DNA from: Paraburkholderia sp.
GTDB taxonomy: Bacteria; Pseudomonadota; Gammaproteobacteria; Burkholderiales; Burkholderiaceae
Direction of reading: 5' to 3'
Length of the DNA: 38,750 bases
Assembly (NCBI RefSeq): GCF_026225065.1
Contig: NZ_JAMFSB010000224.1
Coordinates: 1-38,750 of the forward strand
Shown here: piece after piece, positions 15,460 through 23,823 of the stretch
Numbering within the stretch: the stretch's first letter is position 1
How the letters are laid out: each line of letters begins with the position of its first letter
Position numbers and translations under genes: made by a program
The notes under the pieces: model-generated
What the model was told of the DNA's origin: nothing
Seen by the model: the letters and a program-made list of their open reading frames with translations, nothing else
Databases searched by the model: none

Positions 15460-16695
15460 ATGGCTGAAACGCTAATCAAGGTCGACCTGAACCAGTCGGC
15501 CTACGAAAACGAGAACATTCACAACCGCTGGCACCCGGACATTCCGATGGCCTGCTGGGTCAACCCGGGCGACGAGTTTATCCTCGAGACCTACGACTGG
15601 ACCGGTGGCTTCATCAAGAACAACGACAGCGCCGACGACGTGCGCGACATCGATCTGTCGATCGTGCACTTTCTGTCTGGTCCGGTTGGCGTCAAGGGCG
15701 CGGAGCCGGGTGATCTGCTAGTGGTCGATCTGCTGGATATCGGCGCGAAGCAGGAGAGTCAGTGGGGTTTCAACGGCTTCTTTTCGAAGAAAAATGGCGG
15801 TGGCTTCCTGACCGATCACTTTCCGCTCGCGCAGAAATCGATCTGGGATTTTCATGGCCTCTACACCAGTTCACGCCACATTCCGGGCGTGAATTTCGCC
15901 GGTTTGATTCATCCGGGGCTGATCGGCTGCCTGCCTGATCCGGCGATGCTCGCGACCTGGAACGAGCGCGAGGCGGCCTTGATCGCCACCGATCCGCAGC
16001 GCGTGCCCGGCCTCGCCAATCCGCCGTTCGCCGCGACCGCGCATATGGGGCGGCTTGCCGGCGACGCGCATGCCAAGGCCGCGGCCGAAGGCGCGCGCAC
16101 GGTGCCGCCGCGCGAGCACGGCGGCAATTGCGACATCAAGGACCTGTCGCGTGGCTCGAAGGTGTACTTCCCGGTGTATGTCGACGGCGCGGGGTTGTCG
16201 GTTGGCGACCTGCACTTCAGCCAGGGCGATGGGGAAATCACCTTCTGCGGCGCCATCGAAATGGCCGGCTGGGTGCATATGAAGGTCGAACTGATCAAGG
16301 GCGGCATGGCCAAGTACGGCGTCAAGAACCCGATTTTCAAGCCGAGCCCGATTACGCCGAACTACAACGACTACCTGATCTTCGAAGGCATCTCGGTGGA
16401 CGAGCAGGGCAAGCAGCACTACCTGGATGTGCATATTGCCTACCGGCAGGCCTGTCTGAACGCGATCGAGTACCTGACGAAGTTCGGCTACTCGCGAGCG
16501 CAGGCCTATTCGATTCTGGGGACGGCGCCGGTGCAGGGGCACATCAGCGGGGTGGTCGACGTGCCGAACGCGTGTGCGACGTTGTGGTTGCCGACCCAGA
16601 TCTTCGACTTCGACATCCGGCCCACTGCAGCCGGTCCGGTCCAGCATATTGCGGCTGGCGGCGTGGACTTGCCGTTGTCGCCGGATCTGGTTTGA
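15460..16695 (+). CDS. fmdA: Formamidase, 411 aa
   Basis: It hydrolyses formamide to formate and ammonia (EC 3.5.1.49) in the cytoplasm and belongs to the acetamidase/formamidase (FmdA/AmdA) family. Typical stretches are H-N-R-W-H-P-D-I-P near the N-terminus, P-R-E-H-G-G-N-C-D-I-K-D-L in the centre, and G-D-G-E-I-T-F-C-G-A-I-E-M. The length is normal for the family. The start is ATG 15460 behind a strong AGAGGAGGG. It lies 36 bases after urtE in the same orientation, so the transporter feeds this enzyme: amide import followed by nitrogen release. Urease genes are absent from the window. Confidence 0.95.
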   Translation: MAETLIKVDLNQSAYENENIHNRWHPDIPMACWVNPGDEFILETYDWTGGFIKNNDSADDVRDIDLSIVHFLSGPVGVKGAEPGDLLVVDLLDIGAKQESQWGFNGFFSKKNGGGFLTDHFPLAQKSIWDFHGLYTSSRHIPGVNFAGLIHPGLIGCLPDPAMLATWNEREAALIATDPQRVPGLANPPFAATAHMGRLAGDAHAKAAAEGARTVPPREHGGNCDIKDLSRGSKVYFPVYVDGAGLSVGDLHFSQGDGEITFCGAIEMAGWVHMKVELIKGGMAKYGVKNPIFKPSPITPNYNDYLIFEGISVDEQGKQHYLDVHIAYRQACLNAIEYLTKFGYSRAQAYSILGTAPVQGHISGVVDVPNACATLWLPTQIFDFDIRPTAAGPVQHIAAGGVDLPLSPDLV

Positions 16696-16778
16696 CGCGT
16701 AGCGGCCGCGGTGCGCCCGTCAGGTGGTGGGTACCTGGCGGGGCAATACTGATTCACGGAACCTGAGAGGACAACTTC

Positions 16779-17108
16779 ATGCCGACTTACGATTACCGCT
16801 GCGACCATTGCGGCGCTTTTGCGGCGATTCGCCGGGTTGCCGAGCGCGATACCGTCTGCGCGTGCCCCACGTGCGGCGGCGAGGCGCAGCGCACGCTCAG
16901 TCTGCCGGTTTTGTCGCTAATGCAGGCGACCACGCGCACGGCTCACGTAGTCAACGAGCGTGCGGCGCATGCGCCGCAGCGTTCAGGCGAGTACAAGCAT
17001 CGCCATGGGCCAGGTTGTGGATGTGGAGCGAAGGCAGCCTCGGGGTCGACGACGGCCAGCGGGCTCAAGACGAATCCTGCTGGCCGGCCGTGGATGATCA
17101 GCCATTGA
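16779..17108 (+). CDS. fmdB: FmdB-family zinc ribbon protein, 109 aa
   Basis: A small protein with an N-terminal FmdB/CxxC_CxxC-type zinc ribbon: M-P-T-Y-D-Y-R-C-D-H-C at the start and C-P-T-C-G-G about 20 residues later. The basic C-terminal half adds a C-G-C-G cluster preceded by H-R-H-G-P-G. Members accompany amidases, and in Methylophilus FmdB was proposed to regulate the formamidase genes; its biochemical role is not settled. The start is ATG 16779 with GAGAGGA eight bases upstream. It is the last gene of the urt-fmd operon, 83 bases after fmdA. Confidence 0.9.
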   Translation: MPTYDYRCDHCGAFAAIRRVAERDTVCACPTCGGEAQRTLSLPVLSLMQATTRTAHVVNERAAHAPQRSGEYKHRHGPGCGCGAKAASGSTTASGLKTNPAGRPWMISH

Positions 17109-17119
17109 CGACGGTAACG

Positions 17120-17183
17120 GTAACGGTGGCGTCCGCCGAAGGCGCTGAGCGTTACGCGGCGGCGCCCATCAACCCACCGTTAC
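17120..17183. repeat. Inverted repeat between convergent fmdB and tssL
   Basis: GTAACGGTGG (17120-17129) and CCACCGTTAC (17174-17183) are perfect inverted arms, 44 bases apart. The GC-rich interior has smaller hairpins of its own. The right arm covers the ancestral tssL stop codon. The position between convergent genes suggests a bidirectional terminator, though no T tract is present. Confidence 0.45.
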
Positions 17184-17958
17184 GGCAACGAAATCGTCAG
17201 ATTGGCCGATTGCGGCCCGAGCTTGATGATCTGCGAGTACGGCGCGAGGGTATGCAGCGTCGAGTCGCGCAGATAGTTGTTCAGCCCGAGATAGGCCAAG
17301 AGTCCACCAGCGCAAACACCGCACCGATACTCCACAGCGGCACTTCGCGCTTCAGCCGGTGCGCGACCTGGTCCGGCAGCGGCCAGTGCGGCGCGAACGG
17401 CGCACGCTTGCCCTTCAGATGGGCGATTTCATCACCGATCCGCGCGGTCAGATAAGCGAGCTTCTCCGGTCCTTCAAGCAGATATTTGCCCTGAAAGCCA
17501 AGCAGCAGACACATATGAAACACTTCCAGCGACTGCAGGCGCGCCGCGCCATGGGCACGGCACTCTTCGAGATACTGGAAGAACTTCTCGCCGGCCAGTT
17601 GTTCGCCGAACAGCACGAGCTGCAGCGGCCGCCGCTCCCATTCGGTGCGAATCTTGAACGACGACGACAGCACGGATTCGTCGACCGCCGCGCAGAACGC
17701 AAACTTCGACGCATACACATCGTCTGCCGACGCGTTCAGCTTTTTCGCACCGCGTTCGAAATCCGCCAGAAAGTGCTGGATACGCTGGCTGAACTCATTG
17801 GCGTCGCCAGGTTCACGACCGTTCTTCAGCAGGAACAGCATGAAGAAGCCGTCGTACAGCAGATCGAGCAGCGAGCGCACCTGGTAGGTGGGCTCGACGG
17901 TGGGGGCGGGCGTGACAGACGGCGTGCTGTCGCCAAACAGGGAGGGCGCGTAGCTCAT
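17180..17958 (-). pseudogene. tssL: T6SS membrane-complex protein TssL (DotU/IcmH), frameshifted
   Basis: This is a DotU-family protein of the T6SS trans-envelope complex. Starting at ATG 17958, the frame reads normally (L-L-D-L-L-Y-D-G-F-F-M-L-F, then A-A-V-D-E, then L-L-L-G-F-Q-G-K-Y) up to V-P-L-W-S-I-G-A-V-F-A-L-V. It then derails into D-S-W-P-I-S-G and stops at 17281 after 225 residues. Restoring one base near 17304-17305 (plus-strand CC to CCC) recovers V-G-L-L-A-Y-L-G-L-N-N-Y-L and an intact DotU C-terminus ending in T-I-S-L-P and TAA at 17180-17182, 259 residues in total. The break lies in the single C-terminal transmembrane anchor. It is either a real inactivating mutation or a one-base sequencing error in a short C run. 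The gene overlaps tssK by four bases. Confidence 0.88.
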
Positions 17959-19301
17959 GATGTGACGGCGATCAGTTCGAGGTTGAGATCGTTGATTCCG
18001 GAAGGCGTATAGATCATCGCCGACTGGGCCTGCAGCATGCGGTCATACAGCGCGCCGCGCGCTTCGAACGAGAAGTAGCAGGCGCCGGGCCGCACCGGGA
18101 TGGCGGGCGGCACCTGCGGCGTGTAGACGAGGCGTACGCCAGGCATGGCCGAGAGCACCAGCTTGTCGACGTCGTCCGGTGCGCCGACCTTGAAACGCGC
18201 CGGCACCGCTTCGACCAGTTCGACGGTGGGCATGTTCGCCGAGACGGCGATATAGAACATCGTCTTGTCGTCGATCTTGCCCGAGTCGAGCCGGCCCACG
18301 TGGAAGGACGGGCGCACCTCGTCGAGTGCAATCGCGAAGTAGCGCGTGGAGATCACCGTCTCCAGCAGATCGCGCAGCATCGTGTCGAGACGTGCAAAGC
18401 CGGGGCCGGGATCGTCGTGACGATAGGCGGGCAGATCGGCGAGCGCATAGCCCTTCGAGAACGTCATCAGTTGGCCGGCAAGGCGCAGCAGTTCCTGGAA
18501 CAGGCGTTCCGGATGCAGCGCAGCATGCTGGTACAGATGGGCGAGCGATGCAAACGCCGCGTTCGCCGTATGCAGCAGCCAGAATGACGCAATGTCGCCG
18601 GAGCGGAATTCGATGATGTTCTTGGTCGGCTCACGGTGGAAGCCATACAGCGCATTCACTTTGGCCTGCAGCGCATCGATCAGTTGGCGCAGGCGCTGAT
18701 GCAGGATCGGCGACGCCTCGATGGCGAGCGAGGGCGGCACGAAGCTGTCGTCGAACTCGAAGCCGGAGGTGGCGGTGCGGCGAACGCGTGCGAGCGGTAC
18801 GGACAAAAGTTGATCGCGCGGTTCACTATGGGCGATCAGCTTGACGCTGGTTTTCAGGAACGTAATGTCGGCTTCGGCTGCGTCCGTGAAGTGATCCGCG
18901 ACCGACGACTGTTCGCTGACATAGCGCGAGACAAACCCCGCGTTGCGATCGGGCGAGTAGTTCGCGCCGGTTTCACGCAGCGGATGCAGCGCCAGATAGA
19001 ACGTAAATTCATTGATGCCGTCGGGCAACGTGTCGAGCGCGATGGGCGGCGGCAGATCGTCGGCCTGCGGCGCGGAGTACAACGCGCCGTCAGGAAACAC
19101 CAGCGACAGTTCGCTCACCCGCAGCACATTGCTGCCGAGCGCATCGCGGTCGAACTTAACCGAGCGCACGCCCCAGTTGTAAGGCTGAATGGCCTGAATC
19201 GATTCGAACAGGCGCGCCTCATGATATGCGTCCTGACGCTGAAAATGCTGAGGCCTCAGAAACAGGCCTTCCCCCCAGAGCACCTTTGCGGAATAACTCA
19301 T
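17955..19301 (-). CDS. tssK: T6SS baseplate protein TssK, 448 aa
   Basis: This cytoplasmic baseplate adaptor links the TssEFG wedge to the TssJLM membrane complex. The diagnostic N-terminus is present (V-L-W-G-E-G-L-F-L-R-P-Q-H-F-Q), and length and overall sequence fit the family (VasE/ImpJ). The conserved C-terminal region includes G-V-R-L-V-Y-T-P-Q-V-P-P-A-I-P-V-R and ends with L-N-L-E-L-I-A-V. The start is ATG 19301. The stop overlaps the tssL start by four bases, so the two are translationally coupled. It is transcribed leftward in a tssJ-tssK-tssL unit. Confidence 0.96.
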   Translation of the reverse strand: MSYSAKVLWGEGLFLRPQHFQRQDAYHEARLFESIQAIQPYNWGVRSVKFDRDALGSNVLRVSELSLVFPDGALYSAPQADDLPPPIALDTLPDGINEFTFYLALHPLRETGANYSPDRNAGFVSRYVSEQSSVADHFTDAAEADITFLKTSVKLIAHSEPRDQLLSVPLARVRRTATSGFEFDDSFVPPSLAIEASPILHQRLRQLIDALQAKVNALYGFHREPTKNIIEFRSGDIASFWLLHTANAAFASLAHLYQHAALHPERLFQELLRLAGQLMTFSKGYALADLPAYRHDDPGPGFARLDTMLRDLLETVISTRYFAIALDEVRPSFHVGRLDSGKIDDKTMFYIAVSANMPTVELVEAVPARFKVGAPDDVDKLVLSAMPGVRLVYTPQVPPAIPVRPGACYFSFEARGALYDRMLQAQSAMIYTPSGINDLNLELIAVTS

Positions 19302-19410
19302 CTCAAACCTGTTATATGCGTCAAGCGGGTTGCATGCCCCATGATAATTGTATCCGGCCCTGCAATTGTTAAATCGTCAAATACGGTTAAATTGCCATTC
19401 AAATGCATTT

Positions 19411-20028
19411 TTAGCCACAACTCACCGAAGACAGCATATTCAGCGATTGAACCGGGAATCCCTGTTCAGGTGGGATCACAGTCCCGTTGGTCACCGTCAT
19501 TGCACAGTTATGCAGACCGATCATAATGCCAGACTTCTCGGACTTTGCCGGATCGAAGGCGAATTTCCAACGTTGCATTGCCGGGTCGCGGAATAGCGCG
19601 ACGATACCGAATGCCTGCGCTTCGCGTGATACTTTCTCAGTCACGGTGTAGTGCTGACCCGGAATCAGGGTGACTTCGCGCACGCTCAGCAAATCGCCGC
19701 CCAGCGTGCTTTTCTCCTTGTCGGGATCGGTAAACGCATTGAATGGCGCCTGCTGGAACGAGGTGGGATCTTTCAGCACATAGAGGCGCACCACCAGCGC
19801 CAGCGGCTTCTGGTCGTTGGCGGCGTTCAGATTCTGCGCGGCATACAGCGTCAGGCCGACATCGCGCGGCGGCTTCTGGGCGTCCGGCACGTCGGGCTTG
19901 CCGAGGCCGGTCATCTGCAGGGCGGCGGATGCGGCAGACCCGAGCATCGGCACGGCCGCCGCACAACCCGCAAGAAGTATCACGCTCACCGCCAGTAACG
20001 ATGCGTAACGAATAAAACGCAAATTCAT
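19411..20028 (-). CDS. tssJ: T6SS outer-membrane lipoprotein TssJ, 205 aa
   Basis: A lipoprotein signal with lipobox L-L-A-G-C places the lipidated Cys at residue 22. The mature domain has the TssJ/VasD features: P-L-A-L-V-V-R-L-Y-V-L-K-D, then F, then the beta-sandwich ending in F-A-F-D and L-H-N-C. TssJ anchors the membrane complex to the outer membrane and contacts TssM. It is the first gene of the leftward tssJKL unit, 109 bases before tssK. A promoter must lie in the 351-base gap to the right; a TAGAAT-like -10 on the reverse strand at 20105-20110 is possible but lacks a clear -35. Confidence 0.93.
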   Translation of the reverse strand: MNLRFIRYASLLAVSVILLAGCAAAVPMLGSAASAALQMTGLGKPDVPDAQKPPRDVGLTLYAAQNLNAANDQKPLALVVRLYVLKDPTSFQQAPFNAFTDPDKEKSTLGGDLLSVREVTLIPGQHYTVTEKVSREAQAFGIVALFRDPAMQRWKFAFDPAKSEKSGIMIGLHNCAMTVTNGTVIPPEQGFPVQSLNMLSSVSCG

Positions 20029-20379
20029 TTACACCGATCGGTTCTGCGCCGATCGCCCCCGGTCAAATCGTTACTCAGCTAAACCAATCGGGGGAAGTGC
20101 GCCCATTCTATGCGTAATGCATTGAATGGCACTACCCCCGTCCGAACGGGCGGAAAAACTTTCCGTCCTTGAGAATAACGGGCTTTACGCCCGGAAACTA
20201 TTTCTTATCCGGTCCTTATGTGATGCTTATGTGATGCGCTCTTGGTTTTTTCCTGCAATGCTTTGTCACACGAAAGTTGAATTATCAAAAATTGACCTGT
20301 ACTATACCCGCGCACTTGAAGCAAAGCAAAACTCCGGTTTCTCGTTGAATTAAAAAACTCGCACGTCGGTGAAAAGGCG
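20029..20379. promoter_or_regulatory. Divergent T6SS control region with inverted repeats and a candidate promoter
   Basis: This 351-base gap separates leftward tssJ from the rightward tss operon and is noticeably more AT-rich than its flanks. A candidate sigma-70 promoter for the rightward genes is TTGAAT (20277-20282), 17 bases, TACTAT (20300-20305), each 4 of 6. Three small perfect hairpins lie at 20137-20150 (CCCGT/ACGGG), 20151-20165 (CGGAAA/TTTCCG) and 20179-20193 (CGGGC/GCCCG). The 75-codon frame at 20126-20353 has no good ribosome site or family resemblance, and I treat it as non-coding. I saw no sigma-54 site. Confidence 0.4.
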
Positions 20380-21051
20380 ATGAAAGAGCGTCTCTTTGTA
20401 AAACTATCAGGGGTGGTGTTGGCATGCGGCGTGATTGCCGGATGTGCAAGCCAGAGCAACAACGTCGCGACCACGCCGGAGGCTTTCAACAAGTCGCTGG
20501 CGGACGCCGATACCGTCGCCAAGGCCGGTGACCAGGACAAGGCCATGATGCTTTACCAGCAATTGGCCAAATCCGATCCGACGCGCGAAGAACCGTGGTC
20601 GCGCATGGCGCAGATCCAGTTCACACAGGGGCATTACGGGCAGGCCATCGTCGACGCACAGGAAGCCTTGCAGCGCGACCAGACCGACCGTCAGGCGAAG
20701 AGCGTGCTGGCGGTGTCTGGCCTGCGCGTTGCCACGCAATCGCTGGGCGAGCTGCGCCAGGATGCGTCGCTCGCGGGCGATGCCAAGACCGATGCTCAGG
20801 CGCTCGCCAAGGAACTGCGCGACACGCTGGGCGAAGCCACGTTGTTCCCGCCGGACGACAGCGACAAGCCGGTGGTCAAGAAGAAGTACGTGAGGCACGT
20901 CGCCAAAAAGCCGGATGCGACGAGTGGCAGCGCGGCAACCACGGCGGCGGCCCCGGCTGCACCGGCCACGCCGGCGCTTTCCGCGCCGGCTGCGCCCGCG
21001 AGAGCGGCACAAAGCAGTGGCGCGTCCGACCCGTTCAGCGCACTTCGCTAA
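20380..21051 (+). CDS. TPR-containing lipoprotein of the T6SS cluster, 223 aa
   Basis: A lipoprotein signal peptide with lipobox V-I-A-G-C gives lipidated Cys22, followed by a polar linker. Two or so tetratricopeptide-like helical repeats are visible around residues 45-110 (A-K-A-G-D-Q-D-K-A-M-M-L-Y-Q-Q-L-A, then Q-F-T-Q-G-H-Y-G-Q-A-I-V-D-A-Q-E-A-L). The C-terminal third is low-complexity, rich in Ala/Pro/Lys and likely disordered. It is the first gene of the rightward operon, 36 bases before tssB. A TPR lipoprotein at this place is common in Burkholderia T6SS clusters and is regarded as an accessory envelope component. Its exact role is not established here. The start is ATG 20380. Confidence 0.85.
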   Translation: MKERLFVKLSGVVLACGVIAGCASQSNNVATTPEAFNKSLADADTVAKAGDQDKAMMLYQQLAKSDPTREEPWSRMAQIQFTQGHYGQAIVDAQEALQRDQTDRQAKSVLAVSGLRVATQSLGELRQDASLAGDAKTDAQALAKELRDTLGEATLFPPDDSDKPVVKKKYVRHVAKKPDATSGSAATTAAAPAAPATPALSAPAAPARAAQSSGASDPFSALR

Positions 21052-21087
21052 TTCACCCGCAAGACCACCTGCTTCAGGGAGCCGACG

Positions 21088-21636
21088 ATGGCGAAGAAAG
21101 AAAGTATTCAAAAGCGCTTGCAAAAAGTCCGGCCGCCGCGCGTTCAATTGACTTATGAGGTCGAACGTGGCGATGCAATCGAGATCAAGGAGCTGCCTTT
21201 CGTGGTCGGCGTGGTCGCCGACTTGGCGGGGCAATCCGAAGTCGAGCAACCGAGGTTGCGCGATCGCAAGTTCGTCAATATCGACCGCGACAATTTCGAC
21301 GATGTGATGAAAGGCATCGAGCCGCGCGCCGCATTTCAGGTGGAAAACCGCCTGAGCGAAGCCGGTGGACGCTTTGCGGTGGACCTGCGGTTCCGCTCGA
21401 TGGCCGACTTCAGCCCGGACCAGGTGGTGTCGCAAATCGAGCCGCTGCGCCGTCTTCTCGACGCACGTTCGAAGCTGGCCGACCTGCGCAACAAGCTCGC
21501 GGGCAACGACAAGCTCGAAGACCTGCTGAGCGAAGTGCTGTCGAACACGCAGCAGCTGCAAGCCCTCGCGAAGGGCCAGGGTGAAGTGGCAGAAGAGCAC
21601 GGCGGTGCGCCGAATAAAGACCAGCAGGGCGAATAA
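21088..21636 (+). CDS. tssB: T6SS contractile sheath small subunit TssB (VipA), 182 aa
   Basis: TssB forms the contractile tail sheath together with TssC. The N-terminus contains the family pattern S-I-Q-K-R-L-Q-K-V-R-P-P-R-V-Q-L-T-Y-E-V-E. The central L-P-F-V-V-G-V-V-A-D-L-A-G segment, R-K-F-V-N-I-D-R-D-N-F-D and the C-terminal helix around L-A-D-L-R-N-K-L follow. The start is ATG 21088, with GGGAG upstream. It is followed 14 bases later by tssC, and both are needed in near-equal amounts. Confidence 0.97.
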   Translation: MAKKESIQKRLQKVRPPRVQLTYEVERGDAIEIKELPFVVGVVADLAGQSEVEQPRLRDRKFVNIDRDNFDDVMKGIEPRAAFQVENRLSEAGGRFAVDLRFRSMADFSPDQVVSQIEPLRRLLDARSKLADLRNKLAGNDKLEDLLSEVLSNTQQLQALAKGQGEVAEEHGGAPNKDQQGE

Positions 21637-21650
21637 GTACGGGGTGTGAG

Positions 21651-23141
21651 ATGAACCAGCAAACGGCAGCAGCCCAACTCGCCAGCGCGCATGGCGGCGC
21701 TGAGACCTCGCTGCTCGACGAGATCGTCGAGAAGAGCAAGGTGGCGAAGTCCGATTCGGAACATGCGCGTGCAAAAGACCTGATCGGCGAGCTCGTGCAC
21801 CAGGTGCTCGACGGCACGGTGATCGTGTCGGACAACCTCTCGGCCACCATCGACGCCCGCGTGGCGGAGCTCGACCGGCTGATCTCCGCGCAACTGAGCG
21901 CGGTGATGCATGCACCCGAATTCCAGCGCCTCGAAGGCACGTGGCGCGGTCTCGACTATCTGTGCAAGGAAAGCAACACCGGCTCGACGGTCAAGATCAA
22001 GGCGCTGCATGCGCCCAAGCGCGACCTCGTGCGCGACTTCAAGAATGCGATTGAATTCGACCAGAGCGCGCTCTTCAAGAAGGTCTACGAAGAAGAGTTC
22101 GGCACCTTCGGTGGCGCGCCGTTCGGCACGATCATCGGTGACTTCGAAGTGACGCGGCAGCCCGAAGACGTGTACTTCATCGAGCAGATGGCGCACGTCG
22201 CCGCGGCCGCGCATGCACCGTTTATCGCGTCGGCCTCGCCGGAACTGTTGGGTCTCGAATCGTTTGCCGACCTTGGCAAGCCGCGCGACCTCGGCAAGGT
22301 GTTCGACACGGTCGAGTACGCCAAGTGGAAGTCGTTCCGCGATTCGGAAGACTCGCGTTACGTCGGCCTGACGTTGCCGCGCTTTCTGGGCCGCCTGCCG
22401 TTCAATCCGAAGGATGGCGCGACCGCGGAGGGCTTCAACTTCGTCGAAGACGTGGACGGCACCGATCATAGCAAATACCTGTGGTGCAACGCGGCGTGGG
22501 CTTTTGCTGCACGCCTGATGGCCGCATTCGACGACTTCGGCTGGTGCGCGGCGATTCGCGGCGTGGAAGGCGGCGGTCTGGTCGAAGATCTGCCCACCCA
22601 TACCTTCAAGACCGATGACGGCGAAGTGGCGCTGAAATGCCCGACCGAAATCGCGATCACCGACCGCCGCGAAAAGGAACTGAGCGATCTCGGCTTCATC
22701 CCGCTCGTGCACTGCAAGAACTCGGATTACGCCGCGTTCTTTGCTGCCCAGTCGGTCCAGAAAGCCAAGAAGTACAGCACCGATAGCGCCAACGCGAACG
22801 CCGTGCTGTCCGCGCAGCTACAGTACATCTTCTCGGTGTCGCGCGTGGCGCACTACCTGAAGGCGATGATGCGCGACAAGATCGGCAGTTTCGCCTCGGC
22901 ACAGAACGTCGAAGTATTCCTGAACCGTTGGATCTCGCAATACGTATTGCTCGACGACAACGCGACTCAGGAGCAGAAAGCGCAGTTTCCGCTGCGTGAG
23001 GCATCCATACAGGTCTCGGAGATTCCTGGCAAACCCGGTTCGTATCGTTCGGTCGCCTTCCTGCGCCCGCACTTCCAGCTGGATGAGCTGTCGATCTCCT
23101 TGCGTCTTGTGGCTGACCTGCCGAAGCCGGCAAATTCATAA
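21651..23141 (+). CDS. tssC: T6SS contractile sheath large subunit TssC (VipB), 496 aa
   Basis: This is the large sheath protein. Family landmarks are F-Q-R-L-E-G-T-W-R-G-L-D-Y-L near residue 90, F-G-T-F-G-G-A-P-F-G-T-I-I-G-D in the second quarter, L-P-R-F-L-G-R-L-P-F, and a C-terminal R-P-H-F-Q-L-D-E-L-S-I-S-L-R-L-V. The length is typical. Together with TssB it builds the cytoplasmic sheath whose contraction drives the Hcp tube; ClpV recycles it. The start is ATG 21651, overlapping nothing. A strong stem-loop begins 14 bases after the stop, before hcp. Confidence 0.97.
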   Translation: MNQQTAAAQLASAHGGAETSLLDEIVEKSKVAKSDSEHARAKDLIGELVHQVLDGTVIVSDNLSATIDARVAELDRLISAQLSAVMHAPEFQRLEGTWRGLDYLCKESNTGSTVKIKALHAPKRDLVRDFKNAIEFDQSALFKKVYEEEFGTFGGAPFGTIIGDFEVTRQPEDVYFIEQMAHVAAAAHAPFIASASPELLGLESFADLGKPRDLGKVFDTVEYAKWKSFRDSEDSRYVGLTLPRFLGRLPFNPKDGATAEGFNFVEDVDGTDHSKYLWCNAAWAFAARLMAAFDDFGWCAAIRGVEGGGLVEDLPTHTFKTDDGEVALKCPTEIAITDRREKELSDLGFIPLVHCKNSDYAAFFAAQSVQKAKKYSTDSANANAVLSAQLQYIFSVSRVAHYLKAMMRDKIGSFASAQNVEVFLNRWISQYVLLDDNATQEQKAQFPLREASIQVSEIPGKPGSYRSVAFLRPHFQLDELSISLRLVADLPKPANS

Positions 23142-23154
23142 ATGAAGTCAAAAT

Positions 23155-23175
23155 GCCCGGGCTGGCCGCCCGGGC
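23155..23175 (+). repeat. Strong stem-loop between tssC and hcp
   Basis: GCCCGGGC (23155-23162), a TGGCC loop, then GCCCGGGC (23168-23175) form a perfect 8-bp GC stem inside the 72-base tssC-hcp gap, 39 bases before the hcp start. There is no T tract. It could act as an mRNA processing or protection element that raises hcp levels relative to tssBC. Confidence 0.65.
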
Positions 23176-23213
23176 GGACTGTAAGAACCACCTCTTTGGG
23201 GAGTCGATGAGTT

Positions 23214-23753
23214 ATGAAGGACATCTATTTAAAATTCGGCAATCCTGCGATCAAGGGCGAGTCTGCCGATAAGGACCATCAGGGCTGGATCGAGATCGAC
23301 TCCTGGAGTCACTCCATCACGCAACCGCGTTCGGCAACGGCCTCGACCGCTGGCGGCCACACGGCCGAGCGCTGCGAGCACGGCGATATGGTCTTCACGA
23401 AAGATATCGACGTGGTCAGCCCGCTGATCTATCAACACGCATCGGGCGGTACGACGTTCGACGAAGTGACGGTCGACTTCATGCGCTCGGATGGCGAAGG
23501 CAACCGGATCAAGTATCTGGAAGTCAAGCTCAAGTACGTGATCATCTCGAGCGTGGCGCCGGCTGTCGGTTCGCCGACGGTGACGACGGGTACGAGCGAC
23601 GCGCCGGGCGTGTCGTTGCCGAACGAGCAGTTCACGCTGAAATACGCTGCGGTACAGTGGAAGTACACCCAGCAAAAGATCGGCGGCAACCAGGGCGGCA
23701 ACGCGCAAGGCGCGTGGAGCCTGACGAAGAACGACAAGACGTACGCAGTTTGA
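23214..23753 (+). CDS. hcp: T6SS tube protein Hcp (TssD), 179 aa
   Basis: Hcp forms the hexameric inner tube and is secreted in quantity. The family start M-K-D-I-Y-L-K-F is present, followed by K-G-E-S, G-W-I-E-I-D-S-W-S-H-S-I-T-Q-P and H-G-D-M-V-F-T-K-D-I-D-V-V-S-P. A Ser/Thr/Pro-rich insertion (about residues 113-135) makes it slightly longer than the canonical form, as in other Burkholderiaceae. The start is ATG 23214; GGGGAG lies ten bases upstream. Stem-loops flank the gene on both sides, which fits differential mRNA stability. Confidence 0.97.
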   Translation: MKDIYLKFGNPAIKGESADKDHQGWIEIDSWSHSITQPRSATASTAGGHTAERCEHGDMVFTKDIDVVSPLIYQHASGGTTFDEVTVDFMRSDGEGNRIKYLEVKLKYVIISSVAPAVGSPTVTTGTSDAPGVSLPNEQFTLKYAAVQWKYTQQKIGGNQGGNAQGAWSLTKNDKTYAV

Positions 23754-23754
23754 T

Positions 23755-23794
23755 GGGCGGTGCGGCGTCCGTACTTGACCTGCGGGCGCCGCCC
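23755..23794 (+). terminator. Stem-loop directly after hcp (attenuator or 3' stabiliser)
   Basis: GGGCGGTGC (23755-23763) pairs with GCGCCGCCC (23786-23794), nine pairs with one G-U, around a 22-base loop. It begins two bases after the hcp stop and is followed by TGCATTTTGC. It may partly terminate transcription before tssE or protect the hcp mRNA 3' end. Confidence 0.5.
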
Positions 23795-23823
23795 TGCATT
23801 TTGCACCGCTTCTTCGGCAGCTG

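Noticed and set aside
17290..17310. Programmed ribosomal frameshift as the explanation for split tssL
   Set aside because: No slippery heptamer is present at the junction (the sequence reads GTGGACTCTTGG). DotU genes are not known to use frameshifting. A one-base deletion or sequencing error is simpler.
20126..20353. Possible 75-codon gene in the tssJ/TPR-lipoprotein gap
   Set aside because: No ribosome site, no family resemblance, and it covers the hairpins and candidate promoter of the divergent control region.
23242..23270. Third sigma-28-like -10 (GCCGATAA) inside hcp
   Set aside because: No TAAA element lies 15 bases upstream (the nearest is more than 30 bases away), and the site is inside a conserved coding region.
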